A stretch of DNA of 64,000 nucleotides, from assembly GCF_004793975.1 (NCBI RefSeq), contig NZ_SRYB01000003.1, positions 62,001 through 126,000 on the forward strand, written 5' to 3'. This DNA is from Lepagella muris (GTDB taxonomy: Bacteria > Bacteroidota > Bacteroidia > Bacteroidales > Muribaculaceae). The notes under the pieces were generated by a model that worked only from the letters and a program-made list of their open reading frames with translations, searched no databases and was not told the origin of the DNA. Shown here one piece after another: positions 25,102 to 34,674 of the stretch (the first letter of the stretch is position 1; every line of letters begins with the position of its first letter). The translations under genes were made by a program, and so were the position numbers.

Positions 25102-25563
25102 ATGGAAGCACTCGAAGGACTTGTGACAATCAACGGGGCCGACATCTGGAAAGAGTACGGCGCGTTTCTGACCGAGGAAAAGAAGGGGGGCAGGGAGAAC
25201 CTCACGACCATAATGACGCCCTCCAAGGCCAAGGCGCATGTCGGCGTGGACATACGCGAGCGCGACGGGGTGAAATACTCCGACACCCTCGAGGTCAGGA
25301 ACCAGGAGCGCGAGGTCACGCTGCATTTCGCCATATTCGCCCCGACAAGGAGGGAATGGCTAGCGAGATACCGTGCCTTCATCACCATGCTCAAGCAGGG
25401 TGACGGAGGGTGGCTGACATTCTCGTTCCCATCGCTGGACATGACCATGCGGATGTTCTATGTCAGCTGTCCCGGATACAGACCGCTCACCTACCTTTGG
25501 AACGAAGGCGTCCACGCGGGGCGCTTCAAGGTGACATTCAAGGAACCCGAACCGACATTCTAA
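25102..25563 (+). CDS. Distal tail protein-like
   Basis: 153 residues, three bases after the tape measure stop. The beta-rich sequence (MEALEGLVTINGADIWKEYGAFL ... DTLEVRNQEREVTLHFAIFAP ... YRAFITMLKQGDGGWLTFSF) and its place between tape measure and the large tail protein fit a Dit-like hub protein. Assigned by position and general pattern. Confidence 0.65.
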   Translation: MEALEGLVTINGADIWKEYGAFLTEEKKGGRENLTTIMTPSKAKAHVGVDIRERDGVKYSDTLEVRNQEREVTLHFAIFAPTRREWLARYRAFITMLKQGDGGWLTFSFPSLDMTMRMFYVSCPGYRPLTYLWNEGVHAGRFKVTFKEPEPTF

Positions 25564-25586
25564 CCACATTCCAACACCGTTCAGAC

Positions 25587-28472
25587 ATGGCAATAACGAT
25601 ATACGGAAAAGACGGCGCGGTGAAGGCCGTGCTCTCGCCGGGCGACAGCTCCACCCAGGCGAAGGAGATCCAGGGCGACAACGTCCTGACCCTTTCGTTC
25701 ACCCTGCCGGAGTATGTGGCGCTCGACGTGGACGACATGGCCGAGTTCCTCGGCGAGACTTACCGGCTGGCCGAGCGGTACCGCCCGAGGCAGAAGTCCA
25801 CCCTCGAGTGGGCCTACGACCTCAAGCTCTACGGGATCGAGAGCAGGATAAAGAACCTGCTGGTCCTGAACGACACCGACGGCGCGCAGGAGCCGGTGTT
25901 CACCCTGACCGCCTCCGCGAGGGAGCACGCCGCCCTGGTCGTGAGATGCATAAACGCCGGCATGGGCGGCGGCGCCGACTGGAAGGTGGGCGAGGTTTCC
26001 GGCACGGAGAACATCGTCATCGACTACGAGGGAAAATACTGCGACGAGGCCCTTCGCGAGATAGCGGAAAAAACCGGGGCGGAATACTGGTTCGACGGGC
26101 AGACCGTCAACATTTGCCGCTGCGAGCGCGGCGAGCCCCTGACGCTCGGATACGACAACGGCCTCGTGTCGATAGACCCGGGAACGGCGCGGAATGTCAA
26201 GTTCTACACCAGGCTCTACCCGGTGGGCAGCCGCCGCAACATCGACTCGTCGCGCTACGGCCACAGCAGGCTGCAGCTTCCCGGCGGACAGAAATATGTC
26301 GAGGTCAACGCCGAGAAATACGGGCGTGTGGACCACTACGAGACAGCCGCCTTCGCGGACATATACCCGCGAAGGACAGGCACCGTCAGCTCCGTGCGCT
26401 CCGAGACCAGAAAAGGCGACGACGGCAAGGACTTCACCATATACTATTTCAAGGACAGCGACCTGCCGTTCAACCCCAATGACTATGAGATCGCGGGCCT
26501 TGTCAAGCGTGTGAGCTTCCAGGAAGGGAGCGAGCTTGCCGGACTTGGGAACGACGACAACGGGACATACTATTTTGAGACAAATTACAATAGCTCCACA
26601 GGGGAGTTCGAGATAATCACGATATTCCCGGATGATGACACCCAGCTCCCCAACGACACGCTCGTCCCGAAGGCGGGAGACCGCTACATACTCTGGAACA
26701 TAAGGATGCCGGACGAATACTACGCGCTTGCCGAGCAGGAGTTCAAGGACGCCGTCGATGCCTTCAATTCCGAACACGCCATAGACATAGCGGTATTCAG
26801 GGCCCCCACCGACCATGTGTGGGTGGAACAGACCGGCGCCGACCTCTACATAGGGCGCCGGGTGCGTCTCGAGAGCTCGGAATACTTTCCGGAGTCCGGG
26901 TACCGCGACAGCCGCATAACCAAGGTGACGCGGAAGGTCAACCTCCCCTCGCAGATGGACATCGAGATAGGGGACGCACTTAGCCGGACGGCAATGGACA
27001 AGGTGGCCGACAGCATCAGCTCCGTCAGGAACTATGCAAAGGGACTTGCCTCCATGTCGGCCCTTCCCGACATAATAAAGACAGGCGACCTGACGAAGCT
27101 GACCGACAGCAACCTGCTGAGCGCCCTGCGCACCGTGGCCGAGATAGCCGAGCGTGCCTTGAGCCGCAAGGCCGACGACACGGCCAAAGGATTTATAACC
27201 TTCCTGAAGGGGCTTGTCTCGGAAGGACTGCTGAAGGCAAAGGGAGGGCTCGAGGCCGGAACATTCGTCAACTCCATGCTCGCCGGCATGGGCGCCGGCG
27301 TCGATGACCAGGGCAACGCGCAGGTGGAGAGCATAGAGGTTCGCACCTACATGAAGGTGATGGAGCTTATCTTCAACCGCCTCAGCGCCGTCGAGAGCGA
27401 CTTCGTGTTCTCCGAGTCCGGCACCGTGGAGAAGGTGGAGCAGACCGCCCCGGACACCTACGTGCTGACCATGCGCAAGCGGTGGGACTTCGACTTCCAC
27501 GCCTTCAGAGAGCACGACGTCATATACGGCTCGGTCAACACGCTGCTTGCCGACGGCAGCCACTTCACCTCCTGGTTCCGCCCGGTGTCGGTCAACGCGA
27601 GCGCCAACACGCTGACCGTCGTGACGTACCCCGACGCGGAGGTGCCCGCGGGGAAGAACTTCGCGCCCGTGAAGGGGATGGTCATAAACCGCAGGGGCAA
27701 CGCGGTGGACAAGGACCGCCAGAGCTGCTGGTACATATCGAGCCGCGAGGGGTGCATAATGTACCTTGAAGGCGTGACCAAGCCGATCCTTGAGGAACCC
27801 AACTACTACCTCTCGCTTGGCCGCCCCAAGAACCTGAGCCTGTTCAACGGCCTGCCGATAAACTACGACCACCCCTACCTCTTCGCCAGGGGCGCGATAA
27901 TCCAGGACCTTCTGCGCGTCGACTACAAGGGGAACCCCGTCTATGAGATAGTCGATGTCGGCAGGTGGGATCCCGCGGCCTCCTACATCAAGGGGAAGGA
28001 CCCGGACAGCGGGCGGTACATACAGCACCAGGCGTGGCACGCAGGCTGCTGCTGGCGCTGCGTGGCCCCGGCCGCGACGGTCGGCCTCGAACCCCGGTAC
28101 AACAACCTCGAATGGGCCTGCATCGTCGGCGACTCCAGCTTCACCCTCGCCGTGACAAGCTCCAACGGGCGGTTCTTCCGCTTCGGGCAGGAGTGCACGC
28201 AGCTCGGCTTCGTCCTGCGGCACGGGGAGATGGACATAAGCGTCGACGCCTCGCAGGTGGAGTGGACCCGGGAAAGCGGCCTCCCCGGCGAGGACCTGCT
28301 CTGGAACATAGAGCACTCGTCGAGCTTCATGACGGTGGACATCACCCCGGCGGACATGCCGTCCAACTGGCACGAGGCACGGCAGGTCGTGTTCCGCGTC
28401 AAGGTCTCGATACTCGACGGGGCGGCGCCTCAGCCAAAGACATTTGAAACGACATTCTCACTCAAAAAATAA
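25587..28472 (+). CDS. Large tail-tip protein (Tal/gp27-like hub)
   Basis: 961 residues from ATG 25587 (MAITIYGKDGAVKAVLSPGDSS). The first about 400 residues look like the phage hub fold: VLTLSFTLPEYVALDVDDMAEFLGETYRL and EKTGAEYWFDGQTVNICRCERGEPLTLGYDNGL. The rest contains collagen-free beta segments and a helical link (MDKVADSISSVRNYAKGLASM). It would sit at the tail tip and may help in envelope passage. No lytic motif seen. Antisense open frames over this gene are GC-bias artefacts. Confidence 0.75.
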   Translation: MAITIYGKDGAVKAVLSPGDSSTQAKEIQGDNVLTLSFTLPEYVALDVDDMAEFLGETYRLAERYRPRQKSTLEWAYDLKLYGIESRIKNLLVLNDTDGAQEPVFTLTASAREHAALVVRCINAGMGGGADWKVGEVSGTENIVIDYEGKYCDEALREIAEKTGAEYWFDGQTVNICRCERGEPLTLGYDNGLVSIDPGTARNVKFYTRLYPVGSRRNIDSSRYGHSRLQLPGGQKYVEVNAEKYGRVDHYETAAFADIYPRRTGTVSSVRSETRKGDDGKDFTIYYFKDSDLPFNPNDYEIAGLVKRVSFQEGSELAGLGNDDNGTYYFETNYNSSTGEFEIITIFPDDDTQLPNDTLVPKAGDRYILWNIRMPDEYYALAEQEFKDAVDAFNSEHAIDIAVFRAPTDHVWVEQTGADLYIGRRVRLESSEYFPESGYRDSRITKVTRKVNLPSQMDIEIGDALSRTAMDKVADSISSVRNYAKGLASMSALPDIIKTGDLTKLTDSNLLSALRTVAEIAERALSRKADDTAKGFITFLKGLVSEGLLKAKGGLEAGTFVNSMLAGMGAGVDDQGNAQVESIEVRTYMKVMELIFNRLSAVESDFVFSESGTVEKVEQTAPDTYVLTMRKRWDFDFHAFREHDVIYGSVNTLLADGSHFTSWFRPVSVNASANTLTVVTYPDAEVPAGKNFAPVKGMVINRRGNAVDKDRQSCWYISSREGCIMYLEGVTKPILEEPNYYLSLGRPKNLSLFNGLPINYDHPYLFARGAIIQDLLRVDYKGNPVYEIVDVGRWDPAASYIKGKDPDSGRYIQHQAWHAGCCWRCVAPAATVGLEPRYNNLEWACIVGDSSFTLAVTSSNGRFFRFGQECTQLGFVLRHGEMDISVDASQVEWTRESGLPGEDLLWNIEHSSSFMTVDITPADMPSNWHEARQVVFRVKVSILDGAAPQPKTFETTFSLKK

Positions 28473-28477
28473 AAGAC

Positions 28478-29596
28478 ATGAAGACAGCAACGGCATACAT
28501 CATCAACACGCCCCTATCGGTGTCGCTCTACATGGACATCATCGGGGGAGGCCTGGAGCAGACGAAGAACGCCGACGGCCTGTTCGACCCCGACAGGACG
28601 CTGTTCCCCCTGGCGCTGCGCCCCCGGCTGGCGGTCAAGGACCCCGACCACGTGCTCGCCGACGGCGACCACACCACGGGTCTTATAGACACCCGGTGGT
28701 ACATCGGCACGGACGACAAAGGCACGAGGATAACCGAGAGCACCTCCGGCTTCAGCCTCGGGGCCTACGGGGAGCTTACGGTGCGGCGCAACGTCGAGCC
28801 GTCGTCGCCCCTGTCCCTGTACTTCACCTGCGGCTACATAGACCCGCGCACGCAGAAGACCATCCGCAAGTCGCAGCAGGTCACGCTGACCACCGTGCAG
28901 AACGTGGAGCTGAACCTCAGCCTCGAGATCGACGCGGCCCAGAAGATGGCCATCAGCCCGTTCAAGAACCAGGCCCTGCGCACCATAACGGCCACGTTCC
29001 GCAACGGCTCCGACCCGGTTCCGGACGCCAGGGCCGTCTATTCGTGGCAGGTGCTTGAAAGATCCGCCCTCACATGGCGGGCGATAGGGGCCGACGACCC
29101 CTTCTACGTCTCCGGGCAGGGCACCAAGGCGCTCGTCATCGACCGCCGCTACATCGACCGCGAGGCCATAAGGCTCGAGGCGCACCACAAGTCCGCCCCG
29201 TCGCGGGTCGTGTCGGCCATGACCAAGGCCTACCGCTGCTACGGCCAGTGGGACGAGCGGGAGATGCTGACACGCGGCAAGTTCGTGCGCCATGACACCC
29301 GCGAGATCGAGGCCCGCGCCGTCATCGACACCCCGAGGGGGCAGGTGACACGCCCCGAGGACTACTTCGACATAACGCACATCTTCACCACCAACGAGAA
29401 AGGCGCGCCCGAAAAGGTGATAGGCTACGGCGAGAAGGCCGTCGTCGGCGCCGGGATAGCCGGCAGGGACCCCAATGTGCTTGCGGTGTTCGGCTGCGAG
29501 GTCAGGGAGCGGACGGCGCTGCGAGTCTGCACCATAGGCGGCAGGGCGGTGCAGGTCAACGGCAAGGTGATGTGCATAAGCATACCGAAACCCTAA
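28478..29596 (+). CDS. Tail-tip or baseplate structural protein
   Basis: 372 residues, beginning 5 bp after the previous stop. Repeated beta-sandwich-like segments (TATAYIINTPLSVSLYMDII, FRNGSDPVPDARAVYSWQVL, VIDRRYIDREAIRLEAHH) suggest immunoglobulin-like folds. No family recognised. Position between the hub protein and fibres suggests it is part of the adsorption device. Confidence 0.6.
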   Translation: MKTATAYIINTPLSVSLYMDIIGGGLEQTKNADGLFDPDRTLFPLALRPRLAVKDPDHVLADGDHTTGLIDTRWYIGTDDKGTRITESTSGFSLGAYGELTVRRNVEPSSPLSLYFTCGYIDPRTQKTIRKSQQVTLTTVQNVELNLSLEIDAAQKMAISPFKNQALRTITATFRNGSDPVPDARAVYSWQVLERSALTWRAIGADDPFYVSGQGTKALVIDRRYIDREAIRLEAHHKSAPSRVVSAMTKAYRCYGQWDEREMLTRGKFVRHDTREIEARAVIDTPRGQVTRPEDYFDITHIFTTNEKGAPEKVIGYGEKAVVGAGIAGRDPNVLAVFGCEVRERTALRVCTIGGRAVQVNGKVMCISIPKP

Positions 29597-29609
29597 AACC
29601 AATAACCAC

Positions 29610-29807
29610 ATGAGCAGACCAAGACTATTCTCGGTTCCGGAGGCGATAGCCACGGAACTGAACCTCACGGAACTAAGGACGCACGACGGCGCGGGCCGCG
29701 TGCTGCTCTCCGGCCGCGACCTCGCCATCTACGGCATCGACAAGGCTCTTGACGAGGGCGCGGAGGAGCTATCGCCCGATGAGGCAAAAGAAATATTCCA
29801 CCTTTAA
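29610..29807 (+). CDS. Small phage protein in the tail-fibre operon
   Basis: 65 residues (MSRPRLFSVPEAIATELNLTEL), with codon use like its neighbours and 13-bp gaps on both sides. No domain recognised. It may be a structural connector or a chaperone for a fibre. Confidence 0.6.
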   Translation: MSRPRLFSVPEAIATELNLTELRTHDGAGRVLLSGRDLAIYGIDKALDEGAEELSPDEAKEIFHL

Positions 29808-29819
29808 AAACGACAGAAC

Positions 29820-30887
29820 ATGGACATAAGCGCGATAGACACCCTCGAGGCGATCGTTGACGGCGACACCATAGTGCCCGGCATGAACTTCGTCCTCCCG
29901 GCGGGTGTGGGGAAGACCCAGTATTTCAACCCCTCCACCGGCCAGTGCACCCCCGACTACACCAAGGCCGCCAACCAGCCCACGCTGTACCCGGCCTGCT
30001 ATTCGAGCAACCTCGGCAGCTTCGTGCTGCCCGACATGAACAGCTTCATGTGGTACCTCAACGACCCCGGCTCCGCCTCGGCGCAGATACTCGCCGCCCC
30101 CGGCGGGGCCGTGGCCGCGAAATTTGCCACGAAGTTCCAGAAGACGACCTACACGGTCAACAACAAGACGTACCCGGCGCTGAAGATAATCGGCAACCTC
30201 GCGTCCGCAGGAAGCCTCAACGACGCGGTGATCTACTTCAAAGGCACCTTCAACGGCATGGAGGTGACGTGCCACGGCGACATCGGGGTCAAGGAGAGCG
30301 TCGGCAACCTTTTCGACATCCTGATCAACTGCGTCAACGAGGACGGCGTGAACGACACGGTGATAGACAACGACAGCGAGTACCTCGTACTTACCGCGTC
30401 GCTCCAGGACAGCGGCGCCACCGTCCAGGCGTCCGGCGCATGGAGCTGGCTGCGCGCGACAGCGGCAGGACTCGTGGCCGTGACCCACACCGCCGGGGTC
30501 ACAGAGCTGAGCAACGGCAACAGGACGCTCAAGCTCTACGACCCGGCGGTGGAGGGCACCGAGGAATACTTCGCCAGCGTGGTCCACAACTCAGTGACGC
30601 ACCGCAAGGGGATACAGGTGAGCGACACCCACGACCCCTTCTACATCAACATCGGGCGCAGCACCCCCTCGAACATGGTCAAGGAGGGCGACACGGTGGT
30701 CTACCGCCCGAGCGTCCTGGCCCGCAGCAGCCGCGCCGTGCAGACGGGATGGTCGTTCACATTCACCCTGCGAGACCACAACGGCAGCACCGTCAAGACC
30801 GCCACCGGCACGAGCCTGACCGTCACCGGCACGGAGGTCATGGAGAAAGGCGGCCTGAACGTCCACATCATAGCCACGAAGTCATAA
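29820..30887 (+). CDS. Phage tail/fibre protein with Ig-like repeats
   Basis: 355 residues. It begins with a DISAIDTLEAIVDGDTIVPGMNFVLPAG segment and has several Ig-like segments (ADVQASGAWSWLRATAAGL, VLARSSRAVQTGWSFTFTLRDHNGSTVKT). It lies in the fibre cluster with a 12-bp gap to the next gene. Function is inferred from place. Confidence 0.6.
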   Translation: MDISAIDTLEAIVDGDTIVPGMNFVLPAGVGKTQYFNPSTGQCTPDYTKAANQPTLYPACYSSNLGSFVLPDMNSFMWYLNDPGSASAQILAAPGGAVAAKFATKFQKTTYTVNNKTYPALKIIGNLASAGSLNDAVIYFKGTFNGMEVTCHGDIGVKESVGNLFDILINCVNEDGVNDTVIDNDSEYLVLTASLQDSGATVQASGAWSWLRATAAGLVAVTHTAGVTELSNGNRTLKLYDPAVEGTEEYFASVVHNSVTHRKGIQVSDTHDPFYINIGRSTPSNMVKEGDTVVYRPSVLARSSRAVQTGWSFTFTLRDHNGSTVKTATGTSLTVTGTEVMEKGGLNVHIIATKS

Positions 30888-30899
30888 ATCCACGGTAAT

Positions 30900-32834
30900 A
30901 TGAAAAGCGTATCAGCCACAGACACACTCATACCGGTGCCCAGGAACGGGAAGGACGCGGTGCGCGTGACCGTCTCGCCGGAGACGGTCCTGTTCAAGAA
31001 AAGCACAGCCGTGCAGACCGCGACCGTCCGGGTGACGGTCGCGGACGGGGACACGGACGTTCCGAACACGGCCTTCGCCTGCTCGGTTCCTGCCTCGCTC
31101 ACCGTCATAGAGGACGGCCTGGCGTGGTACTCGGTTAGAGCAGGGGCGAACGCCGTCGACATCAACATCATGTCCGCGGCCGGCTCCACGCCCGGCAGGG
31201 CGCTTCCCTTCTCGGTGACGTATGGCGGAAAGACCGAGAACAGGAAGATAACGGTCAGGACGGTTTCCGACGGCGAACCCGGCGCGGATTCGGTGCGCTA
31301 CTGGCTCAAGGGGAGCGTGACGCAGGTCGTGCGCGACGCGCTCGGGACCTGCACCCCCTCCTCCGTTTCATGCACGGCTCTCAGCCAGGCAGGGAACGGC
31401 GCGGCCACGGCAGCGTCGGGTGTCGTCACAAAGTTCGCGCGCAGGCGCAAGACCTTCATTACCGTCGCGGCCCTTTATACGTGCGGGAATGCCGTCACTG
31501 TCGGTGACGGGGACATTGCGGTGGAATTCTACCTTTACAGGAATGACGTTCTTGTCGACACCCTGACCATACCGGTTGTCGATAGCGGCAAGCCCGGGGA
31601 GAGGGGGCGCAACGGAAGGCTTCCTGTACCGTACGGGGAGTACGACCCGGCCATAAGCTACACCGCCACCGACCTCGTGGCGCCCTTCGTCCTCCAGGAA
31701 GGGGAATACTACGTCATGAACAAGAGCGTGACGGTCAAGGGAGTGTCGCCCAAGGCCGACTACGCCGCCAACGGCACCGACGCCACGTGGCTGCACATGG
31801 AGTTCTTCCGTGCGGTCTATGCCGAGCTGCTGATGGCGCGCCTGGGGCTTATCGGCAAGGCCGTGTTCTATGACGAGTTCATGTTCTCGCAATACGGGAG
31901 GAAGAACGGGAAGGAGGTCAACTACAGCGGGGGCTACGACATACCGACCGATGCCGGAGGACTGTTCGACCCCAACATTGTGATCAACTTCCTGACCGGC
32001 GCTCTGAGGTGCCGCAAGGCCGACATCTCCGGGAACATCAACGCCGACAGCGGGCGCATAGGCGCGCTGGCGATACGCGGCAACGACCTCGTGGGCCTTG
32101 TCGACGGCGTGGAGACCGTCCGGCTCGGCATCGGGAACGTCACAGACGTTACAAAGGCATTCGAGACCCGATCCCATGAGTTCACCATGACGAGCACGGA
32201 CCGAGACTGCACGACCGATGTCGAGATGACCAGGTTCGGCTACCACAGCGGCACCGCCCGGCGCCCTGGGGAGATAAGCGAGAACCGCGACGACGGCAGC
32301 TACACCGAGGACACGACGCTTTCCTGCAAGGTCAGCTTCAAACTTGACTCAGCAGTGGTCAAGGTCGAGTTCGGGCGCTTCGACGTTGGCTACAACACGC
32401 GCAGCGGCAGCTTCCGGGGAACCGCCAAAGGCACGGCGAGACTCTACCGGGTGAGCGACAGCACGCGGACAAAGGTCTCCGAGTGGGAGCTTGAGGAGCA
32501 GTCTGCGAGAGACCACGAGGTCTCAGGCCTCGCTGCCGGGAACTATGAAATCGACATATCCGCATGGCTCGTCCCGGCGGCCGGAACCGTCTCGGAATGG
32601 TGGGGAGAGACAGTGTTCTACGCCACCGCCATCTGGGTCACCTCCGGCGTTCTCTCCGGCGGCAAGACCGAGATAGCGCGCGACGGCTTCCTCTGCTACC
32701 AGGGGGAGACCAGGTACCTGTTCTTCTCAAAGGGAAAGGGCCTCGAGGTGAAGTTCGGCAACCACGGGCTGAAGGTCGGGGCCAACGGCGTGCAGAAGCT
32801 CGTCTCCGGGACATGGAAGGACATAAACAGTTAG
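30900..32834 (+). CDS. Tail fibre protein
   Basis: 644 residues. The N-terminal part has Ig-like modules and a short VSDGEPGADS collagen-like turn. The middle (YGEYDPAISYTATDLVAPFVLQEGEYYVM ... FFRAVYAELLMARLGLIGKAVFYDEFMFSQYG) is typical of Bacteroidales phage fibres, and a DISGNINADSGRIGALAIRGND repeat follows. The C-terminal part is beta-rich. It ends 35 bp before the DGR target gene, so it may form the shaft that holds that protein. Confidence 0.75.
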   Translation: MKSVSATDTLIPVPRNGKDAVRVTVSPETVLFKKSTAVQTATVRVTVADGDTDVPNTAFACSVPASLTVIEDGLAWYSVRAGANAVDINIMSAAGSTPGRALPFSVTYGGKTENRKITVRTVSDGEPGADSVRYWLKGSVTQVVRDALGTCTPSSVSCTALSQAGNGAATAASGVVTKFARRRKTFITVAALYTCGNAVTVGDGDIAVEFYLYRNDVLVDTLTIPVVDSGKPGERGRNGRLPVPYGEYDPAISYTATDLVAPFVLQEGEYYVMNKSVTVKGVSPKADYAANGTDATWLHMEFFRAVYAELLMARLGLIGKAVFYDEFMFSQYGRKNGKEVNYSGGYDIPTDAGGLFDPNIVINFLTGALRCRKADISGNINADSGRIGALAIRGNDLVGLVDGVETVRLGIGNVTDVTKAFETRSHEFTMTSTDRDCTTDVEMTRFGYHSGTARRPGEISENRDDGSYTEDTTLSCKVSFKLDSAVVKVEFGRFDVGYNTRSGSFRGTAKGTARLYRVSDSTRTKVSEWELEEQSARDHEVSGLAAGNYEIDISAWLVPAAGTVSEWWGETVFYATAIWVTSGVLSGGKTEIARDGFLCYQGETRYLFFSKGKGLEVKFGNHGLKVGANGVQKLVSGTWKDINS

Positions 32835-32869
32835 AAAAAAGTCACAGTACAAACCAATAAACAGAAAAA

Positions 32870-34306
32870 ATGGAAAAGATAGATCTCGCAAACGAGCTGG
32901 GCAATCTCCAGTCCGTCAGTGCCGAGGACATGGTGCTCGGCTTCTCGAAGTCCGGCAAGAAGTTCGGCTTCATCCCCCTGAGCTTCGTGACCAACGAGGG
33001 CTACGCCTGCCGACGATGGAACATCAACAACAGCAGCCCCGTCGGAGAGGCGGTCGGCAACATCGACTACCTGCGCTCCCTGCCTGCGCTGCTCGGCCTC
33101 GGGTGCTACCTCGTTGACCGCAACCACGGCCGGCGCAAGCTCGACCCGACGAACCACTACAAGTTCGCCACCGGCGAGACGGCGAAGCTCGACGGGTCGA
33201 TGGGCGACTACATGTGGGGCTGGGGAACCGCCTGGTACTACGCATGGTGGACCGAAGGCAGCTACTACTACGAGGCGGCGAGCCTCAAGCCCATCCCCGG
33301 CAGGCTGAACTACCGCATCCCGGTGGCGAGCACGTCGGCCCTTGGCGTCGCCGTGGTCGATCGCACCAACCTGGAACTGTGCAGCGTCATCAACACCAGC
33401 GTCCGCTATCGCGGCGGCAACAACGACACGGCCAAGGACGGCACGTTCAGGACGCTGCTGGGCCGCGCTGCGACAAGCCTCAACGCGGCGACCTTTGGCG
33501 AATACGCCCGCAAGAAGGGGGAGGGGTGGGAGGCCTACTGGTATGCCCACGCCGCCGCGATAGGCATCCTGTTCCGCATCATCTTCGGGACAAGGAACGT
33601 GCAGTCCGCAGTGAACGCCAACAAGGATGCCAACGGGCTTTGGCAGGGTGGCCTCGGCAACGGTGTTACCGGCGCCGGGTCGTGGTGGAGCGCGTCGGCA
33701 GCCGACAACCCCAACACCTTCGGCTACCTTCCGTTCCTGCCTACGAATGTCGGCGTCTCCCTCGCCGACGGCTGCGGCTCGGTCAACTATGCCGTCAAGG
33801 GCGCTGACGGGGCGACGCTCTACACGGCCCCGGTGCCGGTGTTCTTCGGGCTGAAGAACTTCTTCGGCTATCTGGGTCGGTGGGAGCGCGGCACGCTCAT
33901 CAACAAGATCACCGGCGGCGCGGCCGACATATACGTCGTGCCGAAGCTGTACAGCGCCTACTCCATGAACTCTCTGTCTGGTCTGACGAAAGTGGCCACA
34001 ACGCCGGCGGCCAAAACCGCGAGCACATGGGAGTATCACAAGCAGCTCTCGATGCAGAACCTCTGCCACGTGCCGACCGTCACCGGTGCTACAATCTCGA
34101 CCTATTATGCCGACGGCTACTACAACGACAACGCCGTTTCGGGGCTTCGTGTGCCTGCCCGTGGTGGTATTGCGAGCGATGGTGGCTATGCCGGGCTTGA
34201 GTACCTGTATGTGCACGCTGGTGTCTCGGCGTCCTATGCGCACTACGGCTCGCCCCTCTGCGAAGCAGAAGAGAACTGGGACACGACGCCCTTCCTGGCT
34301 GTCTGA
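32870..34306 (+). CDS. DGR variable protein, receptor-binding tail fibre tip
   Basis: 478 residues. The C-terminal about 150 residues have the glycine/tryptophan-rich pattern of the C-type-lectin-like fold found in DGR targets (GAGSWWSASAADNP, VSGLRVPARGG, YGSPL). Residues 422-464 are encoded by the variable repeat. Eleven residues there differ from the template-coded ones: I434, S436, D437, Y440, Y447, H449, A450, A454, Y456, H458, C464, replacing ten Asn and one Thr. The protein probably contacts the bacterial surface and so decides host range. Fourteen residues (465-478) follow the repeat. Confidence 0.9.
   Translation: MEKIDLANELGNLQSVSAEDMVLGFSKSGKKFGFIPLSFVTNEGYACRRWNINNSSPVGEAVGNIDYLRSLPALLGLGCYLVDRNHGRRKLDPTNHYKFATGETAKLDGSMGDYMWGWGTAWYYAWWTEGSYYYEAASLKPIPGRLNYRIPVASTSALGVAVVDRTNLELCSVINTSVRYRGGNNDTAKDGTFRTLLGRAATSLNAATFGEYARKKGEGWEAYWYAHAAAIGILFRIIFGTRNVQSAVNANKDANGLWQGGLGNGVTGAGSWWSASAADNPNTFGYLPFLPTNVGVSLADGCGSVNYAVKGADGATLYTAPVPVFFGLKNFFGYLGRWERGTLINKITGGAADIYVVPKLYSAYSMNSLSGLTKVATTPAAKTASTWEYHKQLSMQNLCHVPTVTGATISTYYADGYYNDNAVSGLRVPARGGIASDGGYAGLEYLYVHAGVSASYAHYGSPLCEAEENWDTTPFLAV
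34133..34261 (+). repeat. DGR variable repeat (VR)
   Basis: 129 bp in frame inside the fibre gene. It matches 34546-34674 at every position except 13, and each of these is an A in the other copy. A short hairpin (TCTGC GAA GCAGA, 34257-34269) overlaps its 3' end, where DGRs often have a target-recognition structure. The GC-rich last unmutated stretch (GGCTCGCCCCTC, 34247-34258) is the likely start of mutagenic homology. Confidence 0.95.
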
Positions 34307-34473
34307 GCGGACTCCGGGGAGCTGAGGGGTACATAAGGGGACGAGGCTGACACCGGGACGCCCGGCACGCTTTGGAACCCTGCGGAGCCCAAAGAACCCC
34401 GGAGGCGCGTAGCGCCGACCCCACCGGCATAGCGCCGTCCGGCGGCAGACACCGCCAAAGAGCACATTGACAT
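34307..34473. other. Non-coding spacer between fibre gene and template promoter
   Basis: 167 bp without a protein-like frame. It contains GC-rich small palindromes (GGCGCGTAGCGCC near 34406; GGCGG/CCGCC near 34441-34456), the last of which could end the fibre transcript before the template promoter. Confidence 0.5.
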
Positions 34474-34504
34474 TTTTCCATATTGACAAAATTAGTTAAA
34501 TTTG
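34474..34504 (+). promoter_or_regulatory. Candidate promoter of the DGR template RNA
   Basis: TAAATTTG (34497-34504) fits the Bacteroidales -7 box. A weak T-rich -33 region lies 19 bp upstream (34474-34477). The transcript would start near 34508 with a 6-bp hairpin (AACCGG/CCGGTT, 34513-34532) and enter the template 38 bases later. Confidence 0.6.
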
Positions 34505-34545
34505 CAGTCGGAAACCGGAAGGAATCCCGGTTGTCGTCCTGGAGA

Positions 34546-34674
34546 GCCGTTTCGGGGCTTCGTGTGCCTGCCCGTGGTGGTAATGCGAACAATGGTGGCA
34601 ATGCCGGGCTTGAGTACCTGAATGTGAACAATGGTGTCTCGACGTCCAATGCGAACTACGGCTCGCCCCTCAAC
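34546..34674 (+). repeat. DGR template repeat (TR)
   Basis: 129-bp master copy carrying 24 adenines, mostly in ten AAT/AAC codons when read in the frame of the target gene. 13 of the 24 are replaced in the VR, in all three directions (to T, G and C). No non-A position differs. It lies between the fibre gene and the reverse transcriptase, the common order. Confidence 0.95.

Noticed and set aside
25410..25586. Longer start for the tail-tip protein at 25410
   Set aside because: The extra 59 codons lie inside the distal tail gene in another frame; ATG 25587 fits spacing and protein pattern.
25581..28373. 930-codon minus-strand frame opposite the tail-tip gene
   Set aside because: Same GC-bias shadow; composition is typical of antisense translation and it has no start context or neighbours.
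28514..34489. Other long minus-strand frames over the fibre genes (for example 32831-34489)
   Set aside because: Shadows of strongly biased coding sequence on +; one also runs across both DGR repeats, which makes no sense as protein.
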